A DNA stretch of 64,000 nucleotides from Heterohyrax brucei (GCA_028571685.1 CM053143.1:138480829-138544828), one strand, 5' to 3'. Positions 21,772 to 30,855 are shown, counted from the stretch's first letter. Program-made: numbers and translations. The notes: a model not told the origin generated them from the sequence alone.

Positions 21772-23354
21772 CTAGTGCCAGTGAGATTGGGGCCTAAAGG
21801 CGTTCCGTCCATTGCTTGTTTTGAATAGCACTCAGATGCCCAATGATTGCCCTTCTTGCATCGAGGACAGTGCCCCGGCCCCTGGGGATTGTTTTCTGCG
21901 GGTGCATTGCTTTGAAAGGAGGGACAGTCTCGCTTAAAATGCCCAGGGCGCCCGCACTGGAAACAAGCTGGCTGACCAGCGCTAGATGTGCCCTTTTGCT
22001 CTGGGCATCTGGGGTTATTTGAAGGGCCCTGCGTCTGTTGGATTGCAGCCACTATGGCGGCTGCTAGCCCCGCATTGGTGAGCCCCCCTCCGATTTCTCT
22101 GCACACTTTCATCCATGTCTCTAGGCTTTTCTGCTTATGAGGGGTGATGGCAGCTCGGCAGTCTTTAGTACACTGTTCAAAGACTAGCTGTTTAATGAGG
22201 GGCATAGCTGTGTCTGCATCTCCGAAGATCTTTGTGGCAGTATCACACGCACGAGCCACAAACTCAGAAAAAGGCTCGTTTTGGCCCTGAATGATTTTTG
22301 TGAGGTTTCCTGCCGACTCTCCGCGATTTGGGAGGCACTTCCACGCCCTGGTACATATTAGGTTAATCTGGTCATACACCTGAGGGAGATAGTTTATTTG
22401 TTGATTGGCATAAGGCCCTTGACCCATCAGCATATCAACGTCCCATGTGTGCTGGCCATTATGGGCATTGCGTGCTGCCTGCTTGGTAGCAAACTCCATC
22501 ACCAGGGATTTCCAATCTAGGTACTGCCCAGAAGTTAGGCAGGCACGGGCGAGATTTTGCCAGTCATTCAGAGTCATGGCATACCTGTGTAGGTTTTCTA
22601 AGGAAGCCACCACAAAAGAGGCGGCAACGCCATACGTTCTTACTGCCTCAGCCACCCCCTTTACTGTTTTCCAGTCTAAGACTTCATGATACCGTTGCCC
22701 TTGCTGAGTTTGAAAAACAGGAAAAGCACCCATAGCATGAGGTACCTCTCTCCAGACCTCGGGGCAAAAACTTCTAGCTGACGCTTTGGGCCTTGTATCA
22801 GGCCGCGCCTCGCACCGGGCATAAGGATTATAGGATGGGGGGTTACCCCCACCCACGTCCAGCGGCTTTTTAGGCAGCTCAGGCGCTGAGGGCCGTGCGG
22901 AAATGGAGCGGAGATGCCCAAAATGGCGCACAACCTTTTCCACTTCCCCTTCTGCCTCTGACTCACTTTCAGGCTCACTTTCCTTCGACTCTTCCTCGCC
23001 ACAGGCGTTGCCCTGCTGAGAGCACTCTTCTTGAATTCGCTCTAACGTGGATTGCCCTGTCTGTAACACCCTTTGAAATACTCCTGACTCATCCTCTAGA
23101 CAAGTTAGAATCAGAATCCAAATACCCATTACTCATGGGGGCAGGCTGCCTTGCGTATCTGCTCTAGTTAGATCTGCCCCTAACTTGTTCCAGGCTGCAA
23201 CAGTAGGATGGCCTGAAGCTAAGAACCAGGGAGCCACCTCTTCCACTGCGGAGAGGAAGCGCTCAATCGTCTGTTGCTTTAATCCAATACCCCTCTGTCT
23301 AAGCAGGCTCTTACAAGCAGTTAGTAGATGTTCAGCAGAGGGCTGGTTCCCCAT
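21561..23354 (-). pseudogene. gag: gag, structural polyprotein with one internal stop
   Basis: I place the start at 23354, where Met-Gly-Asn gives an N-myristoylation signal; an upstream Met at 23387 lacks it. Matrix-like text runs to a TGA at 23133-23135, then the same frame continues to 21561. In the long part (numbered from Met at 23129) there is an acidic stretch (46-64), late-domain motifs PSAP (80-83) and PPSY (97-100), a capsid with the major homology region from Q281 to R293 (QGxxE then 7 residues then R), and two nucleocapsid zinc knuckles C389-C402 and C421-C434 (both CX2CX4HX4C). Only one nonsense codon separates this from a full-length frame of about 597 codons. The -1 shift site lies near its end (21762-21768). 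Confidence 0.95.
21732..21768 (-). promoter_or_regulatory. gag-pro -1 frameshift signal
   Basis: In proviral sense the classical heptamer A AAA AAC (21768-21762) is in phase with Gag codons CCA AAA AAC (Lys455-Asn456 of the long frame). After a 7-nt spacer a perfect 7-bp GC stem follows: AGGGCCC (21754-21748), a 9-nt loop, GGGCCCT (21738-21732). The pro frame opens immediately upstream (TAG at 21772-21774). Heptamer, spacing and stem match known betaretrovirus signals; a pseudoknot is possible but not shown. Confidence 0.92.
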
Positions 23355-23436
23355 TTTCTTGGTGCTGTGCCTAATGGCTCCGGGCATCCCCGAAGCCTTT
23401 TAGGCGTTTAGTCTAGACTACCCCTCCTTGGGGCTG

Positions 23437-23536
23437 ATTGTCCCTCCCAGGGATCTTTCCAATTGCCCTTCTTAGGGTTTCATAGGATTGCCCCTCCCAG
23501 GGGTCTTTGAAATCGCCCCTCCCAGGGGTTCTTACC
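23437..23536 (-). repeat. Four 25-nt tandem hairpin repeats in the proviral leader
   Basis: Units lie at 23437-23461, 23462-23486, 23487-23511 and 23512-23536, all exactly 25 bp and in phase, with a degenerate partial unit at about 23416-23436. Three units have a 5-bp stem with a 3-nt loop: tccct/aggga in the first, cccct/agggg in the third and fourth. The outer pair changes from T-A to C-G while staying paired. The second unit pairs less well. They lie between primer site and gag, where packaging and dimerisation signals of retroviruses reside. The function is inference. Confidence 0.85.
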
Positions 23537-23538
23537 AG
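23530..23538 (-). promoter_or_regulatory. Candidate major splice donor
   Basis: Proviral sense CTG|GTAAGA is close to the vertebrate donor consensus. The exon would end at 23536 and the intron start at 23535, 43 nt after the primer site. Position between primer site and gag fits the usual donor for env mRNA. All four hairpin repeats would lie in the intron, except for the last base of the first-read unit. Confidence 0.6.
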
Positions 23539-23579
23539 CGCTGTAGATCGGGCCAGAGGAAGGTTGGGGTCCCGTTGGC

Positions 23580-23597
23580 TCCCCATACAGGCCACCA
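23580..23597 (-). other. Primer binding site, tRNA-Ile type
   Basis: Two nt after the 5' LTR the proviral strand reads TGGTGGCCTGTATGGGGA. This matches the complement of the 3' end of tRNA-Ile(AAU) at 16 of 18 positions from my knowledge of that tRNA. Both mismatches are C-to-T at CpG. The fit to tRNA-Lys(1,2), usual for betaretroviruses, is clearly worse (about 12 of 18). Confidence 0.8.
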
Positions 23598-23685
23598 GAT
23601 GTCGCTATCCCCCCGATACCGACCTGCGGCGGAGTGACAGCAACAGACCGACACCACGTCCTCTGGTCTTCAAGCAGAGAGAGAG

Positions 23686-23730
23686 TTTATTTTCAGTAGT
23701 TCCACTTATATACGGAATGAATCAGCCAAT
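23686..23730 (-). promoter_or_regulatory. LTR core promoter and poly(A) signal
   Basis: Proviral order is an ATTGG (inverted CCAAT) at 23730-23726, TATATAAG at 23712-23705, then AATAAA at 23691-23686, only 13 nt after the TATA box. Transcription should start about 25-30 nt after the TATA box, so the poly(A) signal lies at or before the start site, that is in U3, and R must be short. This arrangement is known in MMTV-like LTRs. Confidence 0.75.
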
Positions 23731-23831
23731 CACTACTGGCCCACGTACGGGCTAGGGCGTGTCCCAGGCATGCGCAGGCAAGATGTTTACTGCTCTAAGG
23801 TCTCTGGGTCTGTGTGTGGCTACAAGCCAAA

Positions 23832-23841
23832 GCGCCATCTT
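23832..23841 (-). promoter_or_regulatory. Possible YY1 site in 5' LTR
   Basis: Proviral sense AAGATGGCGC near the start of U3 resembles the AAGATGGCGGC YY1 motif. It is changed in the 3' LTR (AAGAAGGCGC, 16635-16644). Sequence resemblance only. Confidence 0.35.
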
Positions 23842-23882
23842 TGGGTGCGGCCGCTCGGGGGGTGTGGGGCCGGCTCGCCACA

Positions 23883-23888
23883 ACGAGG
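23883..23888. repeat. Target-site duplication, right copy
   Basis: ACGAGG directly follows the proviral terminus and matches 16399-16404 exactly. Confidence 0.95.
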
Positions 23889-24204
23889 GTCTTTCTTTTT
23901 TTGAAAATTAGAGTATTCAAAAGTATTATTGCATGAGAGGGAACTTAGACAGCTATACACATACCTGGGGAAAGGTGTATGCTCATGAAACACTGCAAAA
24001 AACAAACAAAAAAAGCCCTTAGACTTCCACCTCTGACTAATCTCTAGCCTCAGTGCAAACCTGGCTAAATTTTGAAATAGAGCCTTAGAACAGAGCCAAT
24101 CTTTAAAGACTAGGGGAAGGAGTGTTGTTGTTATTTTGCTTGGTTTTTAGTTCCTGGCATTCAGAATAATCCCTGTAAAGATACAAATAGAAAACAATTT
24201 AAGG

Positions 24205-24290
24205 AAATGGAAACTTCAGTGACCACACGCCAAGAACAAGAATCCACTGCAGTGGAGTTGATTCCAACTGACAGCGCCACAAGTAATATA
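24205..24290 (-). repeat. Afrotherian SINE fragment, antisense
   Basis: It contains agtggagttgattccaactg followed by acagcgcc, the antisense 3' core of the family. Only a short piece is present, inside the LINE-1 flank. Confidence 0.5.
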
Positions 24291-24745
24291 GTATTTGCAA
24301 AGATAATTTGGACAAGTCTGTATGCCAGTGGACTGCTGCAGCTATCAAAAAAGAAGAAGACAACCATACACACAGGTAAAAATTCCTAAATAGCAAACCC
24401 TGGAGAAGGGGGGAAATCTGATTTTCAGAGTTACTACATCATAATATTCAAATGTCCTATTTTCAACAAAAAAATAACAAGGCATACAAAGAGATAGGAA
24501 AAAATGACCCATTCAAAGGAATAAAATGAAATGACAGAAACCATTCCTGGGGAAGTCCAAACATTCACTGGGTTCAATAGACAAGGACTTCATGACAACT
24601 GTCTTAGGTAGGTTCAAAAAGCAAAAAGGCAAAGAGCTAATGGAAGTCAGGAAAATGACATAGGAACAAAGTAAGAATATCAGTAAAGAGATAGAGTTTA
24701 TTAAAAAGGACCAACCAGAAGATTTGAAGGTGAAAGTAAAATAAG

Positions 24746-25784
24746 TGCTTAAAGGCTATCTGAGGAAGGTGAATTTGGAATCCAAAAACAAAAGATTTCT
24801 GGTATTTGTTACATACAGTTTTGTTAGAGGTCCTCTGGAAACTCAGGACCAGCATTATTCTTCTGAAAGATATTTTAGGACTCCATGTATCTTTTTTGCT
24901 TTCAGATACAGGGATATATGCTTAAGGGGTGGTGTCCTGATGAGTTGGCTTTCTGAATAGAAAATAAAGTCCTATTTGTGGCATTTGATGATTTTGGTGG
25001 TATAAATACTCCCATCAAGGCCCATGTAAAGTTACCAGCGTGACATCACTGAGTGTGTTGCTGTGAAGAGCAGAGAACAGCCAGCTCTCTTGAGCCAGTA
25101 CAAGCTGGCTTCAGCATACCACTGAACTTGAGGCTCATGTGTAGGGATAATCACTACTGGCAAATCATTGTTGAATTTCAACACTTGTTGAAAACAGACA
25201 TCATCGAGTTCTAGAATTCACTGCCTCTGGCTCTGCGACCTGCATTTTAGTCATTGTTTCTCCAGCTTTTTGAAGCAGCTCAGTAAATATCACTGTGGAT
25301 CTCAGAACATTTGCCTTAATGGAGATTGATTGTTAGATTTTGTAAAGGAATGCTCAGAAGCTTTATCACCTGCTTGTTGGTGCTGCGTACTGTCTGTTCC
25401 ATCACCCTTCTCTCCAACCTCCTGTGACACATTCCTGAAAGTGGTCCAGGAAAAATGTTACAGTCTTGGCAGATCAGCATTTTCTAATGGTGCAATGTTC
25501 TTCCTGAGAAATCCCATTCTCCAAAGGCAGTCACTCTGAAATAAGAGTAAGAAATGGGGGTACAGTCAGGCTTCTGGGAGGCAGCATAAGAGGCCAGATG
25601 ATAGTGAATTGGGATAGATTAAGTATATGGAAATGTTAAATGATGGACCTATCAGCTCTGATGAATCACTCATTATAGAATTTGAAACATTGTCAAAAGT
25701 TCATTGGAAAAAGGATTAAAAATATTGTTACTTTTTCAAACAGTCTTCCTTTGAATTATATTTTTCCCTTATATAAAACAACTT
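24746..25784. other. Unrecognised non-coding sequence
   Basis: Part of this (about 24960-25540) has an LTR-like feel, but I cannot name a family. The frames at 24745-24960 and 25330-25539 have no recognisable domain. Confidence 0.35.
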
Positions 25785-26615
25785 CATAAACATTATCTCA
25801 CTTACTCCTCACAACAAGCTGATAAGGCATAATAATAAGGTTACTAATATAATGATATCAGGTAGTCCTCACATTATGAATGAGATCCATTCTTAACTGT
25901 CTTTAAGTTATTATGAAGTCATATTTGTGGGTAAATTGGAACAGGTACATGTGATTCTTACTTAATCTTACTTTAATTCGAGAAAACCTGGTGTATAGTA
26001 GTCAAGAACTGTGGCAGCTAACCTAACGGTCAGCAGTTCGTATTCACCAAGCACTCCTTGGAAACCCTGTGAAGCAGTCTTATTGGAAACCATGGTGGCT
26101 TTGTGGTAAACAGCCATGGCTGCTAACCAAAAAGTAGGCAGTTCACATCTACTGAGTACTCCTTAGAAACCTTATGAGATAGTTCTACTCTTTCCTTTAG
26201 GGTTGCTATGAGTCAGAATTGACTTGATAGCAATAGGCTTGGTTAGGTTTTGGCTTTAATGCAAGCAGAGGCTCAAAACCTTTTCCATGATTTAAAAGCT
26301 GCCTGTGCAGCAAATGAAGGTGATTGTGACAAAGATGCTGTTGTAAGTAGGACTGGTACAGTCATTTTAGAGTGAGGGAAGATTTACATAACATTAAAGG
26401 GCAAGTATGTGTTGTCCATAAGTTCAATTTTGTAACCTGGGGACCACCTATAATAACATTTATTACATTGACAATTGTGCAATAAATACTATCTCTCCTT
26501 TGTAAGTGAAAACATCAAAACTCAGAGAGGATAGGTGATTTATTTGGGGCCACACAGCTGGTTAATGATAGGGGAGAAACTTGAACTCCTTTTCTCTAAC
26601 ACCAACAGAGTATGG
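25785..26615 (-). repeat. MIR-type SINE, antisense, split by younger SINEs
   Basis: The left piece (tctcacttactcctcacaac) and the right piece (aaaactcagagaggataggt, then gccacacagctggttaatg) belong to the antisense MIR consensus and are separated by the SINE pair at 25990-26255 and other sequence. Confidence 0.6.
25990..26255 (+). repeat. Two adjacent afrotherian SINEs
   Basis: A truncated first copy (ctaacctaacggtcagcagt, actccttggaaaccctgtga) is followed at about 26080 by a nearly complete second copy with ggctgctaaccaaaaagtag, a cagttc-type body and the core gggttgctatgagtcagaat. Inserted within the MIR. Confidence 0.75.
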
Positions 26616-27497
26616 TTTCCATATGAGATTGTGTATCTATGTGGTGACTGAAGAAGTTTTCTATCAGCTCTGATTATTTAATCACTCATGCTAGGTAGAA
26701 TTAGAACTGTCAAAACTTTTAAACAAGCCTGAAATTGTGCTACGGTCCGAGAAGTTGCAACAAGTTTCTGGGAGTCAGATGTTCTCAAAGGTATAGTTCA
26801 TAACACCTCTCTTGCCCAAGCCTGGTGGGGAGGTATTGTGCAGAAGTAAAATGTTTATGTCGTTGTTCACATACCTTTAGCCTTCAAATTTAAGAGAAAT
26901 CTTTTAAAACTGTTTGCACATCACCTTGTGTTCTTAAACATAAAATACCAAACATAGGTTGTTTACCCCTCACTTATTGGCTTAGGGTATCATTGCAAAT
27001 CTCCCTTTTTAGATAGTTGTCTCATTTGCAACCCTCTGGTTCCAGACTGTTATGCTTTTTGGAGTTCCTATTACTGTTTTTGCTTTTATTGGTGAGTCTG
27101 CCTCTGAGAAGGTCTGTATTCTCCTCTGTCTTGCTGTTTGTAATCTGTTAAGGGTTGACAGCCAGCCACATTGTCCAGACAACCACATGGATTAGACCTG
27201 TTGATCAAGCAGCAGTAGATGGATTTTAAGTGAGGATTTGGATCATCTGTCTAGGAGTAAACACTCTCTAACATCTACTTTATTTTTAAAGGTGTGGTAG
27301 GTACTGTTGCTGTGCTATTCAGAACCCTTAACAGAACCAGTTCCCTTATCGTTCAGCTGTTCCATTAGTGACCTACTGCCTGCAACTCTGCAACTCTACC
27401 CTGTACTCATACTCAAGAGTCTGCCCTTGGCTGACATGCCTGGGACATTGTCCCTCCACCTGTGGAAGTGGCTTACAACCAACCACTAATAAAACAA
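26616..27497. other. Unrecognised non-coding sequence
   Basis: No coding frame above 80 codons and no RNA gene. No repeat family is recognised with confidence. Confidence 0.4.
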
Positions 27498-27682
27498 CCA
27501 AACCAGTTGCCACTGAGTTGATTCCTACTCCTGGTAACTACCCCGTGTATTTCAGAGCATATCTCTGCTCCGTAGTCTTTTCAGTGGCTGTGACCTTTGG
27601 AAAGTAGATCACCAGATCTTTCTACAGAAGCACCTCTGGGTCATTTCAAACTGCCAACCTCTCAGTTAGCCGCTGAGGGCTT
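27498..27682 (-). repeat. Afrotherian SINE, antisense
   Basis: It starts with the antisense core (gccactgagttgattcctac) and ends with aactgccaacctctcagtta. Nearly full length. Confidence 0.7.
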
Positions 27683-27977
27683 AATACCAAGATAAGGTAT
27701 AAAAGTCCGGTACCCTTGCCTCAAGGTGAAACATTCCCGTGGGACCTCGTTTTCTAGAGCCTACCATGGGATCTGGCTGCAGGAGAACTATGGTTAAACC
27801 TGTATCTTTACCTTACTTTTTCCACTGTCCAGCCCTACTTTCCCCACTCCTTTGTGTAGCAACTGCACAGACCCCTACATCTCCGAATCTGATTCTAGAG
27901 ACTCCAGCTTAAGGTAGGGTAATAATCCTCCCCTACTTTTTGTATTCTCAGCTATATTTTGGAGAGTGAAAGGAACA

Positions 27978-28198
27978 AAAAGCAGTCCTGGTGGCCCCGT
28001 GATTTAAGTACTCAGCTGCGAATCGAAAAATTGGCTGTTGCAACTGTTAGCAGCCCAAACCCACCAGCCTCACTGTAGGAGACAGGTTTGGCAGTCTGCT
28101 TTCAGAAAGATTCAAGCCTTGGAAAACCCACTGGGCAGTTCCACATTGTCCTGTGGAGTCATTAGGAGTCGGAATCTACTTGATGGCAAACGGTTTGG
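27978..28198 (+). repeat. Afrotherian SINE, long subtype
   Basis: It starts at gtcctggtggccccgtgatt, has the extra segment with gtttggcagtctgctt, and ends with gagtcggaatctacttgatg. The extra segment places it with the long subtype. Confidence 0.75.
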
Positions 28199-28800
28199 GT
28201 AAGAAGTAAGAAGTTTGTCAAGGCAGGTGGTGAGGACAGAGAGAAAGGGATGGATAAGAAGAGCTTTATCCGCTAAACTGTAAATCTGAGTTTTATCCTG
28301 TAAGTAATTTGTGACCAAGAGAGCCCTATGAATCTAAAACTGTGGCAAAAGCCATTTCAATAGAAACATGACTACAGAGCGAATGGGGACTGATAGGTTC
28401 AGAGAGGCTCACAGTCTCCCATGGCAGACTGTTGTGTGCAGTGTACAAACTGTATAGCAGTATATGACAGGCCTAATGTCCTATGACATTAGGACACAGC
28501 AATGGCACCTGTGGCCCAACACATGTTTCTGCCAGAAGAAAAATTAAAAATTCCTTAAGTTCTTCCTCTGTCTACATATGGTTTGAGAAGTCCAAGACAT
28601 TCAAGAGAATCTCTATTCCCACACCCCAAATTCTGTCTCTGTTGCTTGAGACGCCACCACTGTGGGTCCATCCCATACACCTTACCAGGCTGTCATCCAG
28701 CCTGGGAGATAGGGGTTCATTTTTGGAAGGTACGGGGAATAGAAAAGAAAAAATTGTGCTCTCACTGTGACACAGTGTGAAAATGGAGATAAGACGGACA
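28199..28800. other. Unrecognised non-coding sequence
   Basis: The frame at 28483-28770 (95 codons) has no recognisable domain and is probably chance. Confidence 0.4.
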
Positions 28801-28956
28801 AGAAGCCCCGATAGAGTGGTGATTAAGAGCTTGGCGGCTAACCAAAAGGCCTGCAGTCCAAATCCGTCAGCCCCATCTTGGAGACCCTTTGGGACAGTTC
28901 TACTCTGTGCACTAGGTTGCTATAAATTGGAATCAACTGTGTGGCAACAGGTTTTT
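28801..28956 (+). repeat. Afrotherian SINE
   Basis: It contains gagtggtgattaagagcttg, ggcggctaaccaaaaggcct and acagttctactctgtgcact, then a diverged core and a T-rich tail. Confidence 0.75.
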
Positions 28957-29218
28957 TGTTGTTGTTTGTTTTTTTCTTTTTCAGTTTGTTTGATGAGTAA
29001 GTATGCTGAAAGAGGGAGAAGAGGCAAGCAATCAGAGCTTGAGGGAAGTAATATACATTTTTCTTCCTTCACAACATTGCAGGAAGCATGCTTTGTCTGC
29101 TCAAAAACACATAAATAACATTTAGTACGAAATGTTTAGATTATTTTAAATATCATGGGAAAACATTTATGACAAACTAATTCCTACCTTGGTTTGAATT
29201 TTCCTTAATTATAACTGT

Positions 29219-29748
29219 CTTAGGGAAGCAAAACCAGTAACACATATAAGTACAAAGAAAGATTTATATATAAGGAAACAGCTCACGCAATTGCAGAAGC
29301 TGAACATCCCAAGTCCTGGCACAAGCTTCACTTGGCCATGGGAGCTGGTGAACCCCAGGTGAGAAGGTCAGATACCAAAGTTCTAGATCACCGATTGTGT
29401 AGATCGGCAGTTAACCAAGCTGGCGGCGAGATGGAGCTGCACAGGTGGGTGACCCCAGGATCAGCAGGTCAGGGAACAGGACTCTTGAGCACAGGCTGTA
29501 AGGGTTGATGACTCCAACAGCTGCTAGTTCAAGTCCAGGAACCAGATGCCAGAAGAGAGCAGGAGCTGCTGGTTATTTGAGCAGACTGACAGTAGGTGGT
29601 GGAAGGCAGACAGCTGAGAGCTAAGGGGCTGGAAGCCACCACAGACCCTGCCCTCCCACTTGAGATTGCAGCCAAACATGGAGTAGCCAAGATGGCATAA
29701 TTCTGACCACCACAATAACAATAATAACAATACTAGCTATTGCAACAA
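29219..29748 (-). repeat. LTR-like repeat, antisense (tgatggttaa family)
   Basis: It contains ttagggaagcaaaaccagta, agatttatatataaggaaac and tcagggaacaggactcttga. It shares its start with the copy at 7641 and lies against a sense copy at 29749. Confidence 0.6.
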
Positions 29749-30306
29749 AATGATGGTTAAAGTTGTGTGTCAACTTGACTGGGCCATGATTCTCAGTGTT
29801 TACATGTGATCACCCCAATGATGATACCTATTCTGAGTAACCAAATCAGCTAAATGGGAGTTTTTCTTGGGTGTGTGGCCTTCATCTCAGTATAACTGAA
29901 CATTCTGGTTTTTGCCTGCTCTGAATTTTTGCCTACAGCTGCCTCTTGTTAGTCTGACCTCAGGTTCTTGGGACTTCAGCTATCAGTTTATTGCCTATCT
30001 TTGGGATTCATTGATCTTCACAGACTATAAGCAAGAGCTCTACTCTTCAACCTGACATCTTGGGTTCACCAGGCCCTGAACCTACACTAATCAGGAAAAG
30101 ACTTGAGGTCTTGCCTGCTGATCTTGGGATTCATTGGTCATCACAGACTGTACACAAAGGCTCTGCTCTCTGATCTGCAGATCTTGGATTCTCCAGCCCC
30201 TGCCATTATGTGGATCTGGAGAAACCCCCATCTCGATACAAGGACTTGAGACAGTCCAGCCTTTACAATTTCTTGAGCTGTTTCCTTGATATAAAGCTGT
30301 CTATGA
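29749..30306 (+). repeat. LTR-like repeat, sense (tgatggttaa family)
   Basis: It starts with tgatggttaaagttgtgtgt, then aacttgactgggccatgatt, and ends near gagctgtttccttgatataa. It forms an inverted pair with 29219-29748. Confidence 0.6.
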
Positions 30307-30855
30307 GATCTGATAATTAAGTCCGTGATCTTTATTGTTATAAGTGCTTCATACCTGATTGCTGACTGTCACTAGGGTCACCTTTCAAGTACTCCCCTTG
30401 GGAAGTAATGCACCAACACCAGCATCTAGTCCACCCTTCAAAGCAATTTTGGAACTCTTTCGGGAACGTTCATTGTGCACGGTGGCGAGTTCATGTACTT
30501 TATTGTATAGTTGTCTGTGAGGGAGTTTTTAGCTAGCAAACAAATAACTGTATTAGAACATCCTCCCTACTTACCTAATCTGGCCCCCAATGACTTTTTT
30601 TTTCACCTGAAGGTAAAGGACATATTGAAAGGAAGACATTTGGATGACATTCAGGACATCAAGGATAATACAATGACTGCTCTAATGGTCATTCCAGAAA
30701 GAGTTCCAAAGTTGCTTTGAAGGGTGGGCTAGGTACTGGCTTCAGTGCATAGCTTCCCAAGTACTTTGAAGGTAACCATAGTGATATTCAGCACTGAGGT
30801 ACAGAGACCTTTTTCTAGGATGAATTCATGAAGTTACTTGTCAGATCTTGTATAT
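30307..30855 (+). mobile_element. Mariner-type remnant with palindromic arms
   Basis: The left arm (about 30307-30470) is an inverted copy of the right arm (about 30690-30850). The shared block ttccaaa.ttgctttgaagggtgg, read in the two orientations, is the clearest. The outer ends are agatctgataattaag and acttgtcagatct, mariner-like termini. Between the arms lies a transposase C-terminal fragment. The element thus carries its 3' end twice in inverted order. Confidence 0.7.
30511..30720 (+). pseudogene. Mariner transposase, C-terminal fragment
   Basis: The frame encodes VREFLASKQITVLEHPPYLP, then NLAPNDFFF and KVKDILKGRHLDDIQDIK. This is the C-terminal catalytic segment of mariner transposases; the Asp of the PNDFF motif corresponds to the third catalytic acid. 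The N-terminal DNA-binding and first catalytic regions are absent, so it is a fossil. Confidence 0.8.

Larger units (their letters stand above)
16405..23882 (-). mobile_element. Full-length class II (betaretrovirus-like) endogenous provirus
   Basis: The 7,478-bp provirus has paired 283-bp LTRs, a tRNA-Ile-type primer site, gag, pro with dUTPase and protease, pol, env and a polypurine tract, all on the minus strand. Class II assignment rests on three points: pro in its own frame with a dUTPase, two -1 frameshift sites, and a YMDD reverse transcriptase with a betaretrovirus-type integrase C-terminus. The LTRs differ at 8 of 283 positions (about 2.8 percent by hand count). At an assumed neutral rate near 2e-9 per site per year this implies roughly 5-8 million years. 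All genes carry lesions, so this copy cannot encode a complete virus. Confidence 0.97.
23600..23882 (-). repeat. 5' LTR of the provirus
   Basis: The LTR runs from terminal TG (23882) to CA (23600) in proviral sense and is 283 bp, very short for class II. It is followed by the primer binding site and preceded by the ACGAGG duplication at 23883-23888. It would drive all proviral transcription. Confidence 0.97.
23883..24745 (+). mobile_element. LINE-1 5' region, right flank of provirus
   Basis: This is sense LINE-1 text including acaaggcatacaaagagat, gacccattcaaaggaata and gacaaggacttcatgaca, the segment before and in ORF1 of old LINE-1s. It continues the element interrupted at 16404. A SINE fragment lies at about 24205-24290. 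Confidence 0.6.

Noticed and set aside
21467-21775. 102-codon plus-strand frame opposite gag/pro
   Set aside because: It is the complement of the GC-rich gag-pro overlap and has no independent coding evidence.
23437-23536. CRISPR-like interpretation of the 25-nt repeats
   Set aside because: The units are directly adjacent with no spacers, in a mammalian provirus leader.
23580-23597. tRNA-Lys(1,2) primer site
   Set aside because: Only about 12 of 18 positions fit, against 16 of 18 for tRNA-Ile with both mismatches at CpG.
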